From: Hyphomicrobium_A sp039933175
GTDB taxonomy: Bacteria; Pseudomonadota; Alphaproteobacteria; Rhizobiales; Hyphomicrobiaceae
Assembly (NCBI GenBank): GCA_039933175.1
Contig: JBDTOR010000072.1
Location: 1 to 11,317 of the forward strand
Direction of reading: 5' to 3'
Length of the DNA stretch: 11,317 nt
The notes under the pieces are model-generated. The model did no database searches. It saw nothing but the letters and a program-made list of their open reading frames with translations, and was not told the DNA's origin. This document shows, one piece after another, positions 8,701-11,317 of the stretch; the first letter of the stretch is position 1, and the number at the start of each line of letters is the position of its first letter. The position numbers were made by a program, and so were the translations under genes.

Positions 8701-11257
8701 CCGAGTCGTGCTCGTCGCGCAGCGAGGTCGGCTTGCAGAGCAACTCGACCGCGTCCCTGAAGGAAAGGGCTTTGTACGGCCGGATCCGAGCTCGGCTATC
8801 GCAGTCCCGCAGGCAAAGGAAGCGCTGATACAGTCAGAGTTGGAGTTCTTCAACGGGCTTGGTGGGTTTAGCGATGAGGGGACAGAATACGTGACGACCC
8901 TCGGGCCGGGCCAGTGGACGCCGGCGCCGTGGATCAACGTCATCGCCAATCCCACATTCGGTTTTCAAGTGGCAACGGAGGGCACTGGTTATACTTGGTC
9001 TGCCAACAGTCGCGAGAACCAGCTTACCCCATGGTCTAACGACCCCGTATCGGATCAATCCGGCGAAGCCTTCTATTTGCGTGACGAGGATACCGGCGGG
9101 GTCTGGACACCAACCGCACTCCCAATACGCGACGATGCGGCGACCTACGTCGCGCGGCATGGCCGCGGCTACAGTTGCTTCGAGCATTCGGCCAACGACA
9201 TCAAAAGCCATCTGCTGCAGTACGTTTCACTTGATGACCCGATCAAGATATCGCGTCTGCGACTTCGCAACCTGTCAAGCCGCGCGCGGAACATCTCCAT
9301 AACGGCGTACGTCGAGTGGGTCCTTGGCTCCGCACGCGCCACTGCAGCTCCGTTCGTCACGACAGAGATCGATCCGCAGACCGGCGCCTTGTTCGCGCGC
9401 AATGCATGGAATCCAGATTTTGCATCGCACGTCGCCTTTGCAGATCTCAGCGGCCTTCAAACAACGTGGACGGGTGATCGCCGAGAGTTCATCGGCCGCA
9501 ATGGAACGCTTGCACGGCCAGCGGCACAGGCGGGAGATGCGCAGCTTTCCAATACCGTGGGCGCGGGCCTTGATCCTTGTGCGGCACTGCGCGCCGAAAT
9601 CAGGCTGCCGCCTGGCGGCAGCATTGAGATTGTCTTCTTCCTCGGCCAGGGAGCGAGCAAGGAAGAAGCGCAGAGGTTGATTGCTCACTACCGCGCCGCC
9701 AATCTCGATACGGTGCGAAATAATGTCGAGCGGTTCTGGAACGATGTGCTCGGAGCGGTGCAGGTAAAGACACCCGACCGGTCGATGGACATTATGCTGA
9801 ACGGCTGGCTTCTTTATCAGGCGCTCGCCTGCAGGGTGTGGGCCCGCGCGGCGTTCTACCAGGCAAGCGGCGCCTACGGGTTTCGCGATCAGCTCCAGGA
9901 TGGAACGGCACTTAGCCAGGCGCTGCCGCACATCACCCGCGAACACCTGCTGCGCGCCGCTGGCCGACAGTTTGTCGAGGGCGACGTTCAGCATTGGTGG
10001 CGCCCGCAGTCGGGCCAGGGCGTACGCACCAGAATTTCCGACGGGCGCGCGTGGCTCGCCTATGCGGCGGCACACTATATCCGAACGACGGGAGACGCGG
10101 CGATACTCGATGACGCTGTTCCCTTCCTCGAAGGGCAACGGTTGGAGGCAGGACAGCACGACAGCTACTTCCAGCCGACGGTAGCCGACGAAGTCGCCAG
10201 CTTGTTCGAGCATTGCGCCCGAGGCCTCGACCAGAGCCTCTCGCTCGGCGTTCACGGTCTACCACTGATAGGCACGGGCGATTGGAACGACGGGATGAAC
10301 CGCGTCGGCGAACACGGCCGAGGGGAAAGCGTTTGGCTCGGCTGGCTGCTTTACTTGACGCTCACGGAGTTCGCATACATTGCCGAAGCTCGTGGCGAAC
10401 TCGCTCGCGTCAGTAGATGGCGCGCCCACGCCGCGGACCTGCGGGGATCACTCGAACGCGAGGCCTGGGACGGCGAGTGGTACCGCCGCGGCTATTTCGA
10501 CGATGGAACCGCACTAGGATCGATGGCCAGTGATGAATGCCGTATCGATTCCATTGCGCAGTCCTGGGCGGTGATCTCCGGCGCCGGAGACCCCGAGCGC
10601 AGCAGACGCGCGATGGCGGCGGTCGAACGCGAGTTGATCAAGCACCAGGATCGCTTGTCGCTGTTGTTTGCCCCCCCGTTCGACAAGACTGAGCTCGACC
10701 CCGGCTATATCAAGGGTTATCCGCCGGGCATCAGAGAGAACGGCGGGCAATACACCCATGCGAGCTTGTGGGCGGTTATGGCGTACGCGCGCCTCGGTCA
10801 AGGCGACGAGGCAGCCAATCTGTTCGCGCTGCTCAACCCTATCAACAACGCCGCTACGCGTTCGGCGGTCAATCGTTATAAGGTTGAGCCTTACGTCGTT
10901 GCCGCCGACGTTTATTCAAAGCCACCTCACGTGGGGCGAGGGGGTTGGACCTGGTACACAGGGTCGGCCGCCTGGATGCAGAGGGCCGGCATCGAGTCCA
11001 TCCTCGGGTTACGTTTTGAAGGTGCATTCGTGCGGCTCGATCCGTCCATCCCGCGCGGCTGGCCAAGATACGAAATGACGTTTCGCTACGGTTCGGCCAG
11101 ATATCAAGTTGTCGTCGAGAACCCTGAGGGCGTGTCACAAGGGATTGTGTCCGTGCGCCTTGACGGCAATTCAATGACGCAGCGACCATTGAGACTGCCG
11201 CTTAGCGACGATGGCCGCACACATCATATCGTGGTGCGGCTCGGCGCGGCCGCGTGA
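2708..11257 (+). CDS. ndvB: Cyclic beta-1,2-glucan synthase (NdvB/ChvB/Cgs type)
   Basis: This 2849-residue inner-membrane enzyme uses UDP-glucose to start, extend, cyclise and trim cyclic beta-1,2-glucans, periplasmic osmoadaptation and host-interaction polymers. Length is typical (about 2800-2870). A conserved helical N-terminus (1-400, with W91-LLDNFHIVEKQIR) is followed by membrane segments near 410-465, 822-863, 887-910 and 943-988. These flank a cytosolic GT84 domain with D628-A-D630, GKGIYD and the RWARGDWQ motif (777-784). The middle glucoamylase-like domain (about 1010-1500, GH189 type, cyclising transglycosylase) carries MFEYLMP (1351), GISESAYN (1391, E1394), YGFYEALDY (1460, E1464) and MAHHQGMS (1486). 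A beta-sandwich plus helical module spans about 1510-2040. The C-terminal GH94 phosphorylase domain (from about 2045), which controls chain length, carries YGFRDQLQDG (2390), HWWRP (2429), GTGDWNDGM (2522) and GIRENGGQYTHA (2674). No frameshift is seen. The ndvA-type exporter is not in the window. In Bradyrhizobium the name ndvB also denotes an unrelated, smaller beta-1,3/1,6-glucan synthase. Confidence 0.96.
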   Translation: MISIVSRFFLQTTGGSLWDSRDPVREELFSVERLEEHARSLAVAQAVKASPAKGHPLIHRLADNEGALLNAHRTVAKAVEAKQPITPAAEWLLDNFHIVEKQIRQIRSDLPAGYYRQLPKLAGGPFAGYPRVFGVAWAFVAHTDSRFDLDTFYRYVRAYQSVQPLTIGELWALAITLRIVLVENLRRLADGIVRSRAARMKADIIADRLLGAGEWNAEPSALVLAGHEGVPLPSAFAVQLLHRLRDQDSQIGPALAWLDGKLTAQDTTADEVVRAEHQRQGAASVTMRNIITSMRLISDVDWSELFERISLVDDVFASSSNSYRQMDFPTRNLYRAAVEHLSRNSPHSERDIAHKAVLIAEQARADDATPENRGADPGYHLIGRGRRAFEKTIDFRPRRRIWPARWGLVGYTSTIAVLAGAVLAVPLIYLAAAGVQAVWVLLFAIPGCILAIDIGVAFTNYLVTRTFAATPLPALELRDGVPPHLRTLVVVPTLLSTPVAIEEQLDRLEIHHVASMEGDLYFALLSDWLDSEFEVGADDGDLLAVARAGIDRLNRQHGPAPNGARFLLLHRRRVWNEGEKRWIGWERKRGKLQELNRLLRGVAGTTFVEDEWGPSRLPQNIRYVVTLDADTRLPRDAVRRLIGKMAHPLNRPRFDVAVGRVVEGYGVLQPRVTPSLPIGSEGSLFQRLFSSASGIDPYAAAVSDVYQDLFDEGSYTGKGIYDVDTFEQAVAGRVPDSSLLSHDLFEGVFARAGLASDVEVVEEFPARYDAAALRYHRWARGDWQLLPWILGRIPPSDATAAQRALPKVGRWKMIDNLRRTLSAPAAIAALMIAWTLPLPAALVGTIFVLATMVLPTCIPIIGGVVPRHSDIGMRGHLRSMRSEVRIGATLAAMQVTLLAHQAWLMSDAIARTLVRVFVTRRHLLEWVPAARATHGRQLDSLGFYRWMSSAVAIGVAALALAFLAGTGTWLLALPFAALWIASPAIARWASVSPAAGGHLQVSDGDARALRRVARRTWRFFETFVTAGDNALPPDNFQEEPTAVIAHRTSPTNVGLYLLSAVSARDFGWIGTLCAVERLEETLSTMQLMARFRGHFYNWYDTQDLRPLEPQYISSVDSGNLAGHLIALANAAREWRTVPLAAATRLSGIADALDLAQLETITLRTAPLTQTVTVRQLDDAAALLARGIADVGSSGTAESWQQLTAQGETMVDIVAALSQGLDDDTFADLRFWAGACLSAIGSHRRDLALTPDALSTIDSRLQAIEDTARSMALSMDFTFLLDQDRHLLSIGYLVSEARLDQSCYDLLASEARLASFLAVAKGDIPARHWFRLGRSVAAIGHGAALISWSGSMFEYLMPSLVMRAPAGSLVEQTTRLVVRRQIEYGGKIGVWGISESAYNARDLEFTYQYSNFGVPGLGLKRGLGDNTVIAPYATALAAMVDPQAAVSNFEELTRAGGRGRYGFYEALDYTPSRVPKGKNVAVVKAFMAHHQGMSIVAIANTLLGSLMRSRFHSETMVQATELLLQERTPRDVVVTRPWAAETKSTAKIGGISALSGRRLDTAHGATPSTHLFSNGRYAVMLTAAGSGYSRWRDFAVTRWREDTTCDDWGSYIFVRDIRSGEVWSAGFQPSGAEPDSYFVTFNEDRAEISRRDGTITTTMEVLVSAEDDAEIRRVSISNTGSWSREVDVTSYAELALTPQAADVAHPAFSKLFVETEYLANVGALIATRRRRSPTEPEIWAAHLAVIDGEATGAAEFETDRARFLGRGSGVRRPISVIDGRRLSSTVGIVLDPVFALRRRVRIDPGEVVRVAFWTVVASSREALLDLIDRHRDVTAFERAATLAWTQAQVQLRHLDIDPSEADLFQRLAGHLVYAAPTLRPSSVAIARGSGAQRELWSLSISGDLPIVLLRISDTDDLDLARQLLRAHEYWRMKQLAVDLVILNERASSYVQDLQIALETLVRANQSRVQVGEENARGRVFVVRADLVSADTGALLNSVARVVLVAQRGRLAEQLDRVPEGKGFVRPDPSSAIAVPQAKEALIQSELEFFNGLGGFSDEGTEYVTTLGPGQWTPAPWINVIANPTFGFQVATEGTGYTWSANSRENQLTPWSNDPVSDQSGEAFYLRDEDTGGVWTPTALPIRDDAATYVARHGRGYSCFEHSANDIKSHLLQYVSLDDPIKISRLRLRNLSSRARNISITAYVEWVLGSARATAAPFVTTEIDPQTGALFARNAWNPDFASHVAFADLSGLQTTWTGDRREFIGRNGTLARPAAQAGDAQLSNTVGAGLDPCAALRAEIRLPPGGSIEIVFFLGQGASKEEAQRLIAHYRAANLDTVRNNVERFWNDVLGAVQVKTPDRSMDIMLNGWLLYQALACRVWARAAFYQASGAYGFRDQLQDGTALSQALPHITREHLLRAAGRQFVEGDVQHWWRPQSGQGVRTRISDGRAWLAYAAAHYIRTTGDAAILDDAVPFLEGQRLEAGQHDSYFQPTVADEVASLFEHCARGLDQSLSLGVHGLPLIGTGDWNDGMNRVGEHGRGESVWLGWLLYLTLTEFAYIAEARGELARVSRWRAHAADLRGSLEREAWDGEWYRRGYFDDGTALGSMASDECRIDSIAQSWAVISGAGDPERSRRAMAAVERELIKHQDRLSLLFAPPFDKTELDPGYIKGYPPGIRENGGQYTHASLWAVMAYARLGQGDEAANLFALLNPINNAATRSAVNRYKVEPYVVAADVYSKPPHVGRGGWTWYTGSAAWMQRAGIESILGLRFEGAFVRLDPSIPRGWPRYEMTFRYGSARYQVVVENPEGVSQGIVSVRLDGNSMTQRPLRLPLSDDGRTHHIVVRLGAAA

Positions 11258-11258
11258 G

Positions 11259-11317
11259 AAGAACGCCTCCATTCCGGCGGCCGTGAGCGTCTTTCCAGAC
11301 GAGATCTTACTGTTTCC
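11259..11317 (+). pseudogene. Possible C-terminal remnant of an epoxide-hydrolase-like gene
   Basis: A + strand frame running to the window edge reads IPAAVSVFPDEI. This resembles, from memory, the segment before the catalytic His in alpha/beta-hydrolase-fold epoxide hydrolases (VPT/A-x-x-x-FPxEI). No start codon or ribosome binding site precedes it, and the frame runs back into the end of the glucan synthase gene in a different phase. If the resemblance is real, the 5' part of that gene is missing, making this a truncated relic. Only about 19 residues are visible, so chance similarity is quite possible. Confidence 0.25.

Noticed and set aside
9275..10255. Antisense open frame of 326 codons within the glucan synthase gene
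   Set aside because: It lies wholly opposite highly conserved GH94-domain coding sequence, and its translation has no recognisable domain. It is a typical high-GC shadow frame.
11288..11301. CGTCT / AGACG hairpin after the glucan synthase as terminator
   Set aside because: The stem is 5 bp and no run of T follows. It lies within the possible hydrolase fragment.
1..11317. tRNA/rRNA genes, CRISPR arrays, insertion sequences, direct-repeat attachment sites
   Set aside because: I found no cloverleaf-like sequence, regularly spaced repeats, transposase-like protein or paired terminal repeats by eye on either strand.

Overview
The window reads as high-GC chromosomal DNA of an alphaproteobacterium, most likely of the order Hyphomicrobiales (rhizobia and relatives). 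Three things point there: a perfect EcfG-type general-stress promoter (GGAAC, 16 nt, CGTT), a receiver-like protein with a helical tail of a kind I associate with Bradyrhizobium-like genomes, and a full-length cyclic beta-1,2-glucan synthase of the NdvB/ChvB/Cgs type. The genus cannot be fixed from the sequence. All recognised genes lie on the + strand.

Left part (1-956): an EcfG-type promoter at 96-120 precedes a 71-residue CsbD-family protein (167-382). A strong intrinsic terminator (408-436) follows, and then a 163-residue ferritin-like DUF892 (YciE/YciF) protein (465-956). This is a typical small stress module, presumably under the alphaproteobacterial general stress response.

Middle part (957-2707): about 700 bp contain no gene I can support. 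Next come a 208-residue degenerate response-regulator receiver protein with a charged helical tail (1658-2284) and a 78-residue protein of unknown function (2385-2621). Both are probably regulatory or accessory proteins, and no function is shown.

Right part (2708-11257): one 8.55-kb gene fills three quarters of the window. It encodes a 2849-residue cyclic beta-1,2-glucan synthase with a TTG start. From the N-terminus it has a helical region, a membrane-embedded GT84 glucosyltransferase, a middle glucoamylase-like (GH189-type) cyclisation domain, a beta-sandwich/helical module, and a C-terminal GH94 phosphorylase domain. The motifs expected in each catalytic domain are present, so the enzyme looks active. 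Its product, a periplasmic cyclic glucan, is linked to osmoadaptation and host interaction in rhizobia, Agrobacterium and Brucella. The usual exporter gene (ndvA/chvA) is not in the window. The last 60 bp may hold a remnant of an epoxide-hydrolase-like gene.

I found no RNA gene, CRISPR array, insertion sequence or clear horizontal-transfer boundary. Nothing here amounts to a new system. The best leads are the stress promoter, the degenerate receiver protein, the unknown 78-residue protein beside the glucan synthase, and the possible hydrolase fragment at the right edge.
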